Source of the DNA: CAZLBC01 sp964557575
GTDB taxonomy: Bacteria > Planctomycetota > Phycisphaerae > SM23-33
NCBI GenBank assembly: GCA_964557575.1
Contig: CAZLBC010000160.1
Coordinates: 1 to 6,772 of the forward strand
Direction of reading: 5' to 3'
Length of the DNA stretch: 6,772 nucleotides
In this document: positions 6,743 through 6,772 of the stretch, piece by piece
Layout of the letters: each line of letters begins with the position of its first letter
Numbering within the stretch: position 1 is the first letter of the stretch
Translations under genes and position numbers: made by a program
The notes under the pieces: model-generated
Database searches by the model: none
What the model was told of the DNA's origin: nothing
The model's input: only the letters and a program-made list of their open reading frames with translations

Positions 6743-6772
6743 TTCGCGGTGAGCCTGCGAAAGGACATTTTT

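Noticed and set aside
6622..6768. A 48-codon minus-strand open frame ending just before the DUF362 ribosome-binding site, possibly the tail of a gene entering from the right.
   Set aside because: The residues show no domain-like pattern, and the frame overlaps the candidate promoter and hairpin. It is too short to support without the adjoining sequence.

Overview
The window is a stretch of bacterial chromosome, probably from a metagenome-assembled genome. It is GC-rich (60-base rows sampled at about 70-80 % GC in most coding parts) and contains a run of exactly 100 N, the usual placeholder for a scaffold join of unknown size. The visible gene families (an M48/Ste24-type membrane protease, a DUF362 protein with a C-terminal cysteine cluster, and a large secreted multidomain protein) fit an uncultured, high-GC bacterium. 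I cannot name the phylum from this sequence.

All three supported genes lie on the minus strand and read right to left. Positions 6600-6772 are an upstream region with a weak candidate promoter, a GC-rich hairpin and a ribosome-binding site. Positions 5367-6599 encode a 410-residue DUF362 protein. After 52 bases comes a 419-residue Ste24/CAAX-type zinc metalloprotease (4055-5314), plausibly in the same transcript. Positions 3821-4054 are intergenic and carry a good sigma70-type promoter for the next gene. Positions 87-3820 are one long gene for a secreted, modular protein. Positions 1-86 are its 3' flank, where I see no convincing terminator.

The long gene is the most interesting part. It looks like two overlapping ORFs in different frames, but the break is the 100-N gap, which falls inside an 18-base (six-residue, PDDPVT) tandem repeat. 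The same repeat register is readable on both sides, so the 'frameshift' is almost certainly an assembly artefact. Joined, the protein has at least about 1,210 residues: signal peptide, helical segment, an unrecognised cysteine-containing module, a low-complexity linker, a carboxypeptidase-regulatory-like beta domain, the D/P repeat stalk, two beta-rich modules, and a C-terminal domain resembling the chagasin (I42) cysteine-protease inhibitor family. Base composition changes sharply at the linker. The promoter plus the N-terminal module (about 1920-3960) are clearly less GC-rich than everything else, suggesting a chimeric gene.

Nothing shows that the three genes form one pathway. The first two look like ordinary housekeeping or uncharacterised conserved genes, and the third appears to be an independently transcribed accessory gene.
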